From CAZDYP01 sp964509505 (GTDB taxonomy: Bacteria > Chloroflexota > Anaerolineae > JACRMK01): a stretch of 35,147 nucleotides of DNA. The notes beneath the pieces are model-generated. The model searched no databases, had not been told where the DNA came from, and worked only from the letters and a program-made list of their open reading frames with translations. The translations under genes and the position numbers were made by a program. Shown here piece after piece: positions 1 through 7,108 of this stretch (position 1 is its first letter; every line of letters begins with the position of its first letter). Location: positions 1-35,147 of the forward strand of contig CAZDYP010000031.1 of assembly GCA_964509505.1 (NCBI GenBank). Direction: 5' to 3'.

Positions 1-2
1 GA

Positions 3-692
3 CACGGTTACCCCGACACCAAGCGCAACCAAGCGCTCCTCATGCAGACTAATGTCTTTCTGCACCTGATGCCTGTCAAAGTCCGCGTGCATTCATTGAA
101 AGCAACCTACACGTGGGGTTTAGGCTTGATTTCGTTTTACCTCTTCCTCATCCTCACCATTACGGGTGCGTTGCTCATGTTCTATTATGTGCCATCCGAA
201 AACATGGCATATCAGAACATGCAAGACATCATGACCAAGGTGAATTATGGTTTGCTCATGCGAAACATGCATCGTTGGGCAGCGCACGCCATGGTGTTAG
301 CTGTGTTCTTCCACATGTGCCGCGTCTTCTACACGGGCGGTCACAAAGAGCCGCGTGAATTTAATTGGTCTATCGGCGTGCTGTTATTGTTTGCGACGTT
401 CTTCCTCAGCTTTACAGGCTACCTCTTGCCATGGGATCAGCTCTCGTATTGGGCGGTGACCGTGGGCAGTTCACTCGGTTTGTATGCGCCCCCCGCCGAA
501 ATCGCCGGCAAAGCGAGCATCTTGATTTTGCGCGGCACACCCGAAGTCTCCCAATCCACGTTGGTGCGGTTCTATACCTTGCACGTCGTCGTGATGCCGT
601 TGTTGCTCGCCGTGCTATTGACGATTCACTTCTGGCGCATTCGTAAAGATGGTGGGCTGTCTGGTCCTTATGGCAAGCCAGCAGAAGAATAG
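3..692 (+). CDS. Cytochrome b, N-terminal (haem-binding) subunit of a split cytochrome bc complex, 5' partial
   Basis: This is the haem b-carrying membrane subunit of a quinol:cytochrome c oxidoreductase. The frame is open to the window edge and residues encoded before the ATG at 42 look like conserved family sequence, so the true start lies upstream of the window. Numbering from that ATG, the haem ligands are the pairs H77/H91 (in HRWAAH...FFH) and H181/H196. The 14 residues between the second pair match cytochrome b6-type rather than mitochondrial spacing. Four membrane helices are visible and the chain stops after HFWRIRKDGG, so the protein is a b6-like half and the C-terminal half is the next gene. 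It heads an operon with the C-half, Rieske and cytochrome c genes. Family assignment is firm; menaquinol as the substrate is inferred from the likely lineage. Confidence 0.93.
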   Translation, partial: HGYPDTKRNQALLMQTNVFLHLMPVKVRVHSLKATYTWGLGLISFYLFLILTITGALLMFYYVPSENMAYQNMQDIMTKVNYGLLMRNMHRWAAHAMVLAVFFHMCRVFYTGGHKEPREFNWSIGVLLLFATFFLSFTGYLLPWDQLSYWAVTVGSSLGLYAPPAEIAGKASILILRGTPEVSQSTLVRFYTLHVVVMPLLLAVLLTIHFWRIRKDGGLSGPYGKPAEE

Positions 693-693
693 T

Positions 694-783
694 TCTAGTT
701 GCTAGTCGCTCGGCATTAGCGACTAGCGACTAACGACTAACGACTAGCAACTAACGACTAATGACTCCCGACTAACGACTAGG
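694..783. repeat. Heptamer array with inverted-repeat layout (CGACTAA type)
   Basis: This spacer between the two cytochrome b genes is almost wholly degenerate copies of CGACTAA. A short reverse-complement block (GCTAGTCGCT, from about 698) precedes the forward copies, so the transcript could fold into a hairpin with a small loop near 712-717. The same heptamer reappears between the two tRNA-Ser genes at 27050-27118. The array runs up to the AGGAG ribosome-binding site at 781-785. Confidence 0.85.
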
Positions 784-793
784 AGATTGACCG

Positions 794-1726
794 ATGAGCG
801 CTGAAGCGCAAGCCCCAGATGCCCAAGCGTATGAGGGGCCGTTGCGCCCCCTGCTGATTGCGGGGCATGAAAAAACTTTGGAGCGTGTCGAGCTCCGCCC
901 AGACGACCAAGTAATGTCGTTCCCATATTTGGTCGTGCCATCTATCGCCGTCGCGTTTGGCACAGTGGTGGTAATGACCATTTGCTCGGTGTTAGTCAAC
1001 GCGCCATTGAAAGAATTGGCGAACCCTGACCGCACACCCAATCCTTCGAAAGCCCCTTGGTATTTCATGAATTTGCAGGAGCTGCTCCTCCACATGAACC
1101 CTTCCCTCGCAGGCGTCATTGTGCCGACCCTCGTGGCGGTGCTATTGATGGCGATTCCCTACATTGACCGCAAGACGGACAACGTGGGACATTGGTTTAT
1201 GACGCGCAAAGGCTTGGAAGTGACGCTCTTCTCGATGATTTACACCATCCTCGCAGGCATAGCGTTGGTCTTGTTCGACGCCTATTTCACACTTGACCCC
1301 AAGGGCTTCATCGTAGGCGAATGCAAGGATTGTGTGCCACGTTCAGGCGGCGCGTTCACCTCGGTTTTGAAGTATCTGGTGGCAACCCAAGGCTGGCCCA
1401 CCTGGCTAGTGCAAGTGCCAGAACCATTGAGCATCTTCATTTATGATGATTGGCTGACTGGCTGGATTCTGCCCGGCGGTTTGATCGTCGTGTTAGCCGT
1501 TGTGCTTTGTCTGATTGTGCGCTATCGTTGGAACGGCGGCGTGGAAGAAATCATGAACGCGCTGTTCACCGGCTTTGTGTTTACGTGGCTCTTCACGACC
1601 GTTATCGGCGCACTGTTCCGCGGTCCGAGCCAGTTGTTGGGCTGGCCCTGGGGTCATCACGAAGGCTACAATCCTATGGACGATTTGCTCTGGTTGGGTA
1701 ACACCCTCCAGCATTTCTTGAATTGA
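794..1726 (+). CDS. Cytochrome b C-terminal subunit (subunit IV-like) of the cytochrome bc complex
   Basis: The protein (310 aa) is the C-terminal half of cytochrome b, which shapes the quinol-oxidation site. The region equivalent to the PEWY loop reads KAPWYF (APWY at residues 87-90), followed by LQELL and a conserved MNP-AGVIVP helix. Further hydrophobic helices lie near residues 45-70, 105-122, 144-165, 220-245 and 255-275. An AGGAG at 781-785, eight bases before the ATG, fixes the start. The chain is longer than plain b6f subunit IV (about 160 aa) and carries a GECKDC segment (C177, C180) that lacks the His of a haem c motif. It belongs to an operon with the flanking cytochrome b N-half and Rieske genes. 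The assignment is firm; the role of the CxxC segment is unknown. Confidence 0.9.
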   Translation: MSAEAQAPDAQAYEGPLRPLLIAGHEKTLERVELRPDDQVMSFPYLVVPSIAVAFGTVVVMTICSVLVNAPLKELANPDRTPNPSKAPWYFMNLQELLLHMNPSLAGVIVPTLVAVLLMAIPYIDRKTDNVGHWFMTRKGLEVTLFSMIYTILAGIALVLFDAYFTLDPKGFIVGECKDCVPRSGGAFTSVLKYLVATQGWPTWLVQVPEPLSIFIYDDWLTGWILPGGLIVVLAVVLCLIVRYRWNGGVEEIMNALFTGFVFTWLFTTVIGALFRGPSQLLGWPWGHHEGYNPMDDLLWLGNTLQHFLN

Positions 1727-1731
1727 TGTTT

Positions 1732-1760
1732 CATCAGATGCGACAGACGAGCATCTGATG
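1732..1760 (+). other. Hairpin downstream of the cytochrome b C-half gene
   Basis: A perfect 10-bp stem (CATCAGATGC at 1732-1741 with GCATCTGATG at 1751-1760) and a 9-base loop lie six bases after the stop codon. No T-run follows, so it may be an mRNA stability or processing element rather than a terminator, since Rieske expression presumably depends on read-through. Confidence 0.5.
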
Positions 1761-1793
1761 GTTTAGAGTTAAAAGCCCGCGTTACGCGCGGCT

Positions 1794-1860
1794 TGTCATT
1801 TCAAGCGTTTCTTTCGACTGCGCTCAGGATGCAGTTGGCGAGAAATCTCACCCGTCGCAC
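1794..1860. repeat. Dispersed repeat fragment (GTCATTTCAAGCG...GAGAAATCTC type)
   Basis: Between the cytochrome b C-half and Rieske genes lies a stretch starting GTCATTTCAAGCG and containing GCGAGAAATCTCACCC. It resembles the GTCATTGCGAG... element at 7002-7095 and the insert at 5170-5220. It looks like an extragenic repeat without coding potential. The rest of this 226-base spacer shows only the hairpin at 1732-1760 and the Rieske ribosome-binding site. Confidence 0.5.
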
Positions 1861-1952
1861 AGGAGCGTTCTGGTTGCAAACCATGTCCTGGGCTTGGCGA
1901 AGGCAGCGCTCCTTGCACTGACACTGCGTAACATGAGTTAAGAGGAGGTTGT

Positions 1953-2498
1953 ATGGCTGAAGCTGCGCAAGTCGCACAAGCTTCAATAGAAGAAAAACTG
2001 GGTTTGACTCGTCGCCAATTCGTGGCAATCGGTTGGACGGTGGCAGGACTCGTCGCGGCCGGCGAGGCGCTGGGCGCGATTGGCTCATTTATGTATCCAC
2101 GTTTGGAAGAGGGCGCATTTGGTGGCAAGGTCAACATTGGCACACTCGCCGAGGTGTTAGCCAGTTTGAAGGATACCAAAGCCAAACCCGATGAATCGCA
2201 AAAGAACAAAGGTCGCTTCTATCTGGCCCGCACAGACGACGGCATCATAGCGCTCTATCGCAAATGTGTGCATTTAGGCTGCGTCGTGCCGTGGAATGAC
2301 CCGGAAGATCAATTCCATTGCCCTTGTCATGGCTCGCTCTATAACCGCAAAGGCGAAGTGCTGGGCGGGCCCGCGCCGCGCCCTTTGGACTATTTCAAGA
2401 TCACGGAAGAGGCGGGCAACTTGATCGTGGACACGGGCAAGGTGCTGCAGCGGTCGGTTTATAGCCCCGACCAGTGCTTCCCCATCAAAAAGACTTAG
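1953..2498 (+). CDS. Rieske [2Fe-2S] subunit of the cytochrome bc complex
   Basis: The protein (181 aa) transfers electrons from quinol to cytochrome c through a high-potential [2Fe-2S] cluster. Both Rieske boxes are intact: CVHLGC (C105, H107, C110) and CPCHGS (C123, C125, H126). C105, H107, C123 and H126 would bind the cluster and C110-C125 would form the disulfide. Residues 20-21 are a twin arginine (LTRRQF) followed by a hydrophobic segment to about residue 47, the usual Tat-dependent uncleaved anchor. A strong AGGAGG at 1943-1948, four bases before the ATG, sets the start. It lies between the cytochrome b and cytochrome c genes of one operon. The identification is firm. Confidence 0.96.
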   Translation: MAEAAQVAQASIEEKLGLTRRQFVAIGWTVAGLVAAGEALGAIGSFMYPRLEEGAFGGKVNIGTLAEVLASLKDTKAKPDESQKNKGRFYLARTDDGIIALYRKCVHLGCVVPWNDPEDQFHCPCHGSLYNRKGEVLGGPAPRPLDYFKITEEAGNLIVDTGKVLQRSVYSPDQCFPIKKT

Positions 2499-2547
2499 CC
2501 CTTGCCGTGTGACGCAGGGTTCATTTTCTGAGGAGTACGCCCTCATT

Positions 2548-3345
2548 ATGCAAAAACAAACCGCGAACTACAATCAGTTTACGCTGTGGTCGCTGATCGC
2601 CCTCATTATTATTGCGCCTGTCTATGTGGCCTTCGACCTTAGCTTTCGGCAAAGCTACGAGACCGAAAAAATCCACGACGAATACATCAAAAAAGGCTCT
2701 TTTCTGTATGCTGAGTTTTGCAAAGGGTGTCACGGTATGCAGGGAGGTGGCATTAACGAAGATCCGAAATATGTTGGGTTGCCACTCAGCAAAACGGCTG
2801 ACATGAAAGCGCGCGATAGCAAAGACCCCTTCATCGTCAAGACGATTTCACGCGGGCGACGCGGCACCCAAATGCCCCCTTGGTTGAAAGAAGAAGGCGG
2901 CCCGCTCGATATCGAAGATATCAAAATGTTGCGCGCCTTCATTCTGGATGGGACGCATTGGGGCCAATATTTCGATTATACCTCACATACCAATAAGACA
3001 TGGTTCCCTACCGCTGATTTTGATAAGAACCAATTAGCCAAATTGCCGCCGCCGCCCAACCCCGAAGCAGCTGGCAAACAATTTTTCAATGTGGGTCCTT
3101 GCGCCACCTGTCACAGCGTTACCACCGAAGTGAAAGTAGGGCCTGGTCTAGCGGGCTTATTCGCAAGCGGCAAAAAATTGCCCAACGGCAAAGACGTGAC
3201 CGAAGACAACCTCAAAGAATGGATCAACAAAGGCTCCGCCGCTACATACGCTGTGCCTGCGGGCAAAGTGCCTATGCCGCCTTACCCCGACATCCAAGGC
3301 AAAACGATGGATGACTTGCTGGCATACCTCAAGACACTGAAATAA
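2548..3345 (+). CDS. Membrane-anchored dihaem cytochrome c of the bc complex
   Basis: Two haem-attachment motifs are present, CKGCH at residues 58-62 and CATCH at residues 185-189, each in its own class I-like domain with a downstream MPP (QMPPW, PMPPY) that can supply the axial Met. Residues 12-31 form an N-terminal signal anchor, so the haem domains face outside. I chose the ATG at 2548 (265 aa) with AGGAG at 2531-2535; a GTG at 2509 in the same frame would add 13 residues before the anchor and lacks a good ribosome-binding site. As the last gene of the operon it most likely takes electrons from the Rieske protein and passes them to an oxidase or soluble carrier. Lysine-rich and proline-rich linkers separate the domains. 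Confidence 0.92.
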   Translation: MQKQTANYNQFTLWSLIALIIIAPVYVAFDLSFRQSYETEKIHDEYIKKGSFLYAEFCKGCHGMQGGGINEDPKYVGLPLSKTADMKARDSKDPFIVKTISRGRRGTQMPPWLKEEGGPLDIEDIKMLRAFILDGTHWGQYFDYTSHTNKTWFPTADFDKNQLAKLPPPPNPEAAGKQFFNVGPCATCHSVTTEVKVGPGLAGLFASGKKLPNGKDVTEDNLKEWINKGSAATYAVPAGKVPMPPYPDIQGKTMDDLLAYLKTLK

Positions 3346-3370
3346 TCATTCCACTCACTGCAAACCACCA

Positions 3371-3407
3371 AACCTCACAGGGTGTGATAAACCTGTGAGG
3401 TTTTTTT
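3371..3407. terminator. Bidirectional terminator made from the CCTCACAGG palindrome
   Basis: An 11-bp perfect stem (AACCTCACAGG at 3371-3381 with CCTGTGAGGTT at 3392-3402) is followed by seven Ts and lies between the convergent cytochrome c and DUF2270 genes. The same palindrome occurs at 8929-8957 and 11001-11033, so a dispersed repeat appears to serve as terminator here. Confidence 0.85.
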
Positions 3408-4470
3408 ATGCTGCGTCGTCCAACGGCACAAACCCCAACCCCGCCACTTCCGCCGCAGGCATCACGACGACGAAGCTCTTTGGGTCAACGACGCGCACGA
3501 CGCGCTTGAGTGGTTCGATCTCCGTCGTCGTCAGCGCGCACAACAACACCGCGCGCGTTTGATGCGTGTACATCCCTTCGCCGCGCAACCGCGTCACGCC
3601 GCGCTGCAGCTCTTTCAAGATACGCTCGGCGATGGCTTCATCTTGGTCCGTGATGATCATGGTCAGATATTCTTCGCGCCGGGCGCTAGGGCGCTGCCAC
3701 GCCTGCCAAGGGCGCACGGTACCATCCGCGCGGCGCGAGGCGCGTCGAATCAGGCGTTCCAGAAGCGTGTTGCGCGGCAGCACCTCGCCCGTCGTCTCTT
3801 GCAGCAAGGTCGTGCCTAAGCCTAACGCCAACATCGCCAGCACAAACGCGCTCATGAGCAGCAACACCCGTTCGCCAGCGAAGAAGCCAATGCTCGCGCG
3901 CGCGGCCACCTCTGACCAATTGAGCGCGGGCGTCGGAAAAATATACAATTTGAAGAGCCACACGACGATCAATGCTGCGAAAATCGCAAAATAGTTGCGA
4001 CGAAAGCGCCGTCCCACCGCTTCCCAAATGCTGATGGGAAAGCGTGGGCGCAAGAGCGAATCAGCCAACGTCTCTGCCCAATCAGGCGACGGGCGAAAGG
4101 GCGGCACCAACATCGCCGCGTAGTAATCCGTTTCGATGAGGCGAATGCGATAGCTCCACAATTCAAAGTAGCGATAGCGCCGCGCCTCGACGAACAAGAA
4201 GATGAACGTAAGCGCGATGGTGAGCAGCAGCAGCGCGTGGTGATGCGCGGAGTCGCTGAGTGTGAACGTAATCGCCGTGCCTGCCAGCACAATCGCCCAG
4301 TTCGTCGTCGTGTCCAAACGATTGCGCCACGTATTCGCGCGCTGCACCTCCGCACGATAGAAATGCACCCAAGCCGTGTTGAACTCCGACGCTCGCATGC
4401 GATAGCCACGATAGGTCCACACGGTATCGTCGGCGCCAGCTGCACTAGGCGCATTGGGATTGTTAGACAT
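3406..4470 (-). CDS. DUF2270 integral membrane protein with C-terminal DUF2179 domain
   Basis: The protein (354 aa) has no known reaction. The N-terminal two thirds match DUF2270: a soluble start with FNTAWVHFYRAE, paired helices at about 57-71 and 79-95, the motif RRYRYFELWSYRIR, and two more helices near 160-180 and 199-222. Residues about 268-346 (LTMIITDQDEAIAERIL...) look like DUF2179, the small alpha/beta domain also found at the C-terminus of YitT-type membrane proteins. AGGAGG at 4475-4480, four bases before the ATG, supports the start. A possible promoter lies at 4509-4537. It is convergent with the cytochrome operon and follows torD on the same strand. The domain calls are good; the cellular role is unknown. 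Confidence 0.8.
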   Translation of the reverse strand: MSNNPNAPSAAGADDTVWTYRGYRMRASEFNTAWVHFYRAEVQRANTWRNRLDTTTNWAIVLAGTAITFTLSDSAHHHALLLLTIALTFIFLFVEARRYRYFELWSYRIRLIETDYYAAMLVPPFRPSPDWAETLADSLLRPRFPISIWEAVGRRFRRNYFAIFAALIVVWLFKLYIFPTPALNWSEVAARASIGFFAGERVLLLMSAFVLAMLALGLGTTLLQETTGEVLPRNTLLERLIRRASRRADGTVRPWQAWQRPSARREEYLTMIITDQDEAIAERILKELQRGVTRLRGEGMYTHQTRAVLLCALTTTEIEPLKRVVRVVDPKSFVVVMPAAEVAGLGFVPLDDAA

Positions 4471-4474
4471 GTTG

Positions 4475-4480
4475 CCTCCT
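4475..4480 (-). promoter_or_regulatory. Strong ribosome-binding site of the DUF2270 gene
   Basis: A perfect AGGAGG on the minus strand lies four bases before the ATG at 4470. It fixes the start of this gene. Confidence 0.75.
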
Positions 4481-4491
4481 CACAAAATAAT

Positions 4492-4612
4492 TGCGTGTTG
4501 CGCGTTTCGTTATAATTCATCCTTCCGAAACACGCAACACGCAACCCAACTTACACGCTTCCACGCTTCATGTTTCACGTCTCACGTCTCACGTTCCATA
4601 CGTATCACTCGT
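4492..4612. repeat. Hairpin and heptamer element (TTGCGTGTTGCG arms, TCACGTC units)
   Basis: The spacer between torD and the DUF2270 gene holds an inverted repeat (TTGCGTGTTGCGCGTTTCG from 4492 against CGAAACACGCAACACGCAA ending near 4545). After it come heptamer-like TTCCACG/TTCACGT/TCACGTC units to about 4600. It belongs to the same general class as the other arrays but has its own unit. The loop contains the candidate promoter for the DUF2270 gene. Confidence 0.75.
4509..4537 (-). promoter_or_regulatory. Possible sigma70 promoter for the DUF2270 gene
   Basis: On the minus strand, TTGCGT (4532-4537) and TATAAC (4509-4514) are separated by 17 bases. The -35 match is weak. The site sits inside the inverted-repeat element, so a repeat may supply the promoter. 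Confidence 0.4.
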
Positions 4613-5735
4613 TCCATTTCATCTAATGTGTGTTGTGTCTGCGCGATGCGTTCCAACCATCGCAGCGCCATAGGTTGCCATTGCGGATAGGCTTGCGCCC
4701 ACGCGCGATACTCATTCGCCCATGCTTCCGCCTCTACACGCAACACAGTCAACAACGCTTGCAACGCTTCACCTTGTCCCGCGCTGACGAAGAGCCACTC
4801 TGCGACTTCAAAGCGCGAACCAAATGACAAGCGCATGTTTAACGTGCGCGCGATCTGCCCCAAGCGCGCCCGCGACAAAAACATCCCACAACGCGCAGGC
4901 GTAAGAAAAAAACGCACAAGCTCGCGGAGGCTTACTTCGTCGTCGGGCGAATAGCGGATGGCGGATGGTTGGTCATGCTTAATTCGCCATTCGCCATTCG
5001 CCATTCGCCATTCGCCATCCGCTAACAACGTCTCGCGCGTGAGTTGCGCCAGCGCGCGATAAAAGGGATGCGCCGTTGGGTCACGCTCGGCGGCGAGGCA
5101 GCAGACAGGTAGCCAGTGCGCGAGTTGAACGAGGAAGTTGCCCCGTATAGTTTCAGGATTTACACGGGTTGTCATTGCGAGAGCATTAGAGCGCCGCGCT
5201 CCATGCGGAGTGACAGAAACTTGCCCACTGCCATGGCGAGCGCCGTCTAAATGCGCCAAGAACCCCAAACACAAGCCGACGTGATCGGGCGCGCCGACTT
5301 CGCNNNNNNNNNNNNNNNNNNNNNNNNNNNNNNNNNNNNNNNNNNNNNNNNNNNNNNNNNNNNNNNNNNNNNNNNNNNNNNNNNNNNNNNNNNNNNNNNN
5401 NNNAAATGCGCCAAGAACCCCAAACACAAGCCGACGTGATCGGGCGCGCCGACTTCGCTCAACTCATGTGGCGCATAACCATGTGCTGCAAACAATGCGG
5501 CGACACGCAGCGCCTCTGCCGTGTTCAATTCGCCGTCTTCATCCGTGAACGCCGTGCCATACGGATAGACATTCAACAAAAACAAATCAGCATACGCGGC
5601 AGCGAGTGTCGTGAGGTCGGCGGTCTCCAGTGTAGAGGCTAAGGCGGGGATGGCGCGCGTGTGCGCGAAGGTCGCGTCGTCAAGTTCGTGCAACCAAAGT
5701 GACGCGAGGAGTGAGTACAGCGAGGCATCATTCAT
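4582..5735 (-). CDS. TorD-like molybdoenzyme maturation chaperone, interrupted by an assembly gap
   Basis: TorD/DmsD-family proteins bind the apo form of a molybdopterin oxidoreductase and help cofactor insertion and Tat export. The N-terminal part has the family signature LFLLNVYPYGTAFTDEDG and APDHVGLCLGFLAHL. The frame is broken by the 100-N gap and by a 55-bp duplication (5249-5303 equals 5404-5458). Removing 155 bases restores one continuous frame of about 333 aa, so the break is an assembly artefact. The ATG at 5735 overlaps the stop of the upstream gene (TGATG), pointing to coupled translation. The protein is longer than usual (about 200-230 aa), partly because two stretches in the second half are encoded by repeats (about 5160-5225 and 4950-5026). 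No molybdoenzyme catalytic gene is in the window, but the ferredoxin/NrfD gene nearby fits one. Confidence 0.8.
4950..5026. repeat. GCCATTC heptamer array inside torD
   Basis: About five tandem copies of GCCATTC (4984-5020) are preceded by an inverted partner (ATAGCGGATGGCGGATGG from about 4950). The array is read in frame as GEWRMANGEWRIKH, a peptide not expected in TorD proteins. Confidence 0.85.
5160..5225. repeat. GTCATTGCGAG-type repeat inside torD
   Basis: The stretch GTCATTGCGAGAGC... (from 5171) with the partial reverse complement GCGGAGTGAC (5205-5214) resembles one end of the element at 7002-7095. It is read through in frame in torD as a Ser/Arg/Thr-rich segment between the conserved FLAHL block and the second half. 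Confidence 0.6.
5249..5458. other. Assembly gap (100 N) flanked by a perfect 55-bp duplication
   Basis: Positions 5304-5403 are N. The 55 bases before the gap (5249-5303) are identical to the 55 bases after it (5404-5458). This is the pattern left when two contigs that overlap by one assembly k-mer are scaffolded without merging. The real sequence here is probably 155 bases shorter. Confidence 0.93.
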
Positions 5736-6919
5736 CAAACTTTTTTCCAGACCGTGCCTGTCGGTGTATCTTCAAGGACGATCTGTTGCGCGCTGAGTTG
5801 CTTGCGGATTTCGTCGGCGAGCGCGAACTGTTTGGCGGCGCGCAGCTGGGCGCGTGTGGCGATGAGCAGCTCGATGTACGGCGTGATGTCGGCAGCTGGC
5901 GTCGTGGTGTGGTTGTGCGCGTCGGGTGCGAGCGTGTGCAAGGTTTCGTGCGCGTGCGCGATGAGCGCTTGTTGCTCGGCGGCGTCGCTGATTTCCTCAA
6001 TCGCGCGTGTGAGCTGCGCGAGATAGAGCGTGGCGCTGAACAATTGGGGCGCGGCGATAGGGGCGGGCAGGTTACGTGAGGCAGTGGGTGATGGCATAGG
6101 CGTTGCCTCGGACGCCGAACTTTGTAGCGCGCGCAATTGCTCGAATGAAATGCGCGAACCCGTCGTGTACGTCATTTCGCGTCCTTGATGGCGCACGGTG
6201 AGGTTGCCCGCGCCGATGACCTCGGCTTGTTGCGCTTGGGCGTCCAAGATGCAAGCCGTGTATTCGTCAATGCCGAGCAGCGCCACATCCAAGGGCAGCT
6301 GTGCCTCGAGCTCACGCAGACGGGGCTCGCCCATATAGCAATAGCGTGTGTCGTAGTTGTTGCCTTCGGCGTTGTTCCAATGCGGCACGACGGCGACCTT
6401 GAGACCAATGCACTCCAACAGATTCAACCCGTCTAACCAGTGTGGATCTGCGCCCGCTTTATAGACTTCATAGACAGGCAACGCATACGCGCCAATCGCA
6501 ATGGACGCGGCGCTCGCAAACACCAATTGCGCGCCATCCAGCCAGCGCGCCGTCATCATGCGCCACACCGCCGTATCGCGCCAGTGGCGAACCGCATAAC
6601 TCGGACTGCCCGGCCCCGCGAAGATGTAATGCGCGCGATACAATGGGCGCAACGCTTGCGCTACTTCCAGCGTCGTCGCGCGTGTTTTCGACTTGAACGA
6701 GGCGACCGCCAAGGCTGTGTCGAGCTTCTGTTGGAAATAGGCGATGGCTTTGGCGGAAATATCGTCAATGTTCAGCTCGAACCCCGCAGGCGTGTCCACG
6801 AACACGGCATTCGCAGGCGACGGCGCGTGCGCGAGCAACGCGCGATGCGTCTTCGCCATTGAGTCGGCTAATTCGCCCGAACCCATGAGGGTGATAGTGC
6901 CTAGTTTGAGATGAGTCAT
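5735..6919 (-). CDS. S51-like (class I GATase-fold) protein fused to a CysS-type C-terminal helical domain
   Basis: The first 260 or so residues resemble the peptidase S51/cyanophycinase-like fold: MGSGELADSM near the N-terminus, VDTPAGFELN, and YIFAGPGSPSYAVRHW. The nucleophile region of S51 peptidases (GxSAG) corresponds at best to FASAASIAIGAYALPVYEVY, so activity is uncertain. The last 50 or so residues (RAQLRAAKQFALADEIRKQL...VLEDTPTGTVWKK) match the extreme C-terminus of cysteinyl-tRNA synthetase, but no catalytic HIGH/KMSKS domain is present. A Thr/Pro/Ala-rich linker (about 270-285) joins the parts. The gene is 394 aa and its stop overlaps the torD start by one base, so the two are probably co-translated. 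The substrate is unknown; automated labels as CysS would be wrong. Confidence 0.7.
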   Translation of the reverse strand: MTHLKLGTITLMGSGELADSMAKTHRALLAHAPSPANAVFVDTPAGFELNIDDISAKAIAYFQQKLDTALAVASFKSKTRATTLEVAQALRPLYRAHYIFAGPGSPSYAVRHWRDTAVWRMMTARWLDGAQLVFASAASIAIGAYALPVYEVYKAGADPHWLDGLNLLECIGLKVAVVPHWNNAEGNNYDTRYCYMGEPRLRELEAQLPLDVALLGIDEYTACILDAQAQQAEVIGAGNLTVRHQGREMTYTTGSRISFEQLRALQSSASEATPMPSPTASRNLPAPIAAPQLFSATLYLAQLTRAIEEISDAAEQQALIAHAHETLHTLAPDAHNHTTTPAADITPYIELLIATRAQLRAAKQFALADEIRKQLSAQQIVLEDTPTGTVWKKV

Positions 6920-6992
6920 CAGTAATCAGTAGCGAGTAGCCAGTAGCCAGTAGCCAGATAAGTCCAATCTAGTTACTGGCTACTGATTACTG
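6920..6992. repeat. GTAGCCA heptamer array with inverted partner
   Basis: Upstream of the S51-like gene, CAGTAGC/CAGTAGCCAGTAGCC units (6926-6957) are followed by the loop AGATAAGTCCAATCT and the reverse complement TTACTGGCTACTGATTACT (6973-6991). The two arms can pair over about 19 bp with few mismatches. Confidence 0.88.
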
Positions 6993-6996
6993 TTTA

Positions 6997-7100
6997 CTCA
7001 CCTTACGCAGTCATTGCGAGTGAAACGAAGCAATCTCCCATTTTCGGCGGGAAACTGCTTCGCAAAAATCGCTCGCAGTGATGCCCTTGCGTAAGATGAG
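6997..7100. mobile_element. MITE-like palindromic element with 10-bp flanking direct repeat
   Basis: Terminal inverted repeats CTCACCTTACGC (6997-7008) and GCGTAAGATGAG (7089-7100) match at 11 of 12 positions. Internal arms (GTCATTGCGAG...GAAGCAATCTCCC against GGGAAACTGCTTCGC...CTCGCAGTGAT) continue the imperfect palindrome. The decamer TGTTTACTCA occurs exactly at 6991-7000 and 7102-7111, which looks like a target-site duplication overlapping the left end. The element has no ORF. It sits directly after the stop codon of the ferredoxin/NrfD gene. Confidence 0.7.
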
Positions 7101-7108
7101 CTGTTTAC

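Noticed and set aside
694..783. Repeat block considered as a CRISPR array, along with the similar blocks at 27050 and 21805
   Set aside because: The units are about 7 nt with no unique spacers of regular length, and no cas genes are present.
1764..1795. GCCCGCG...CGCGCGGC as a terminator after the cytochrome b C-half gene
   Set aside because: The stem is imperfect and no T-run follows; the downstream Rieske gene belongs to the same operon.
4582..5735. torD as a true frameshift pseudogene
   Set aside because: The break is fully explained by the unmerged 55-bp overlap at the N gap; collapsing it restores the frame.
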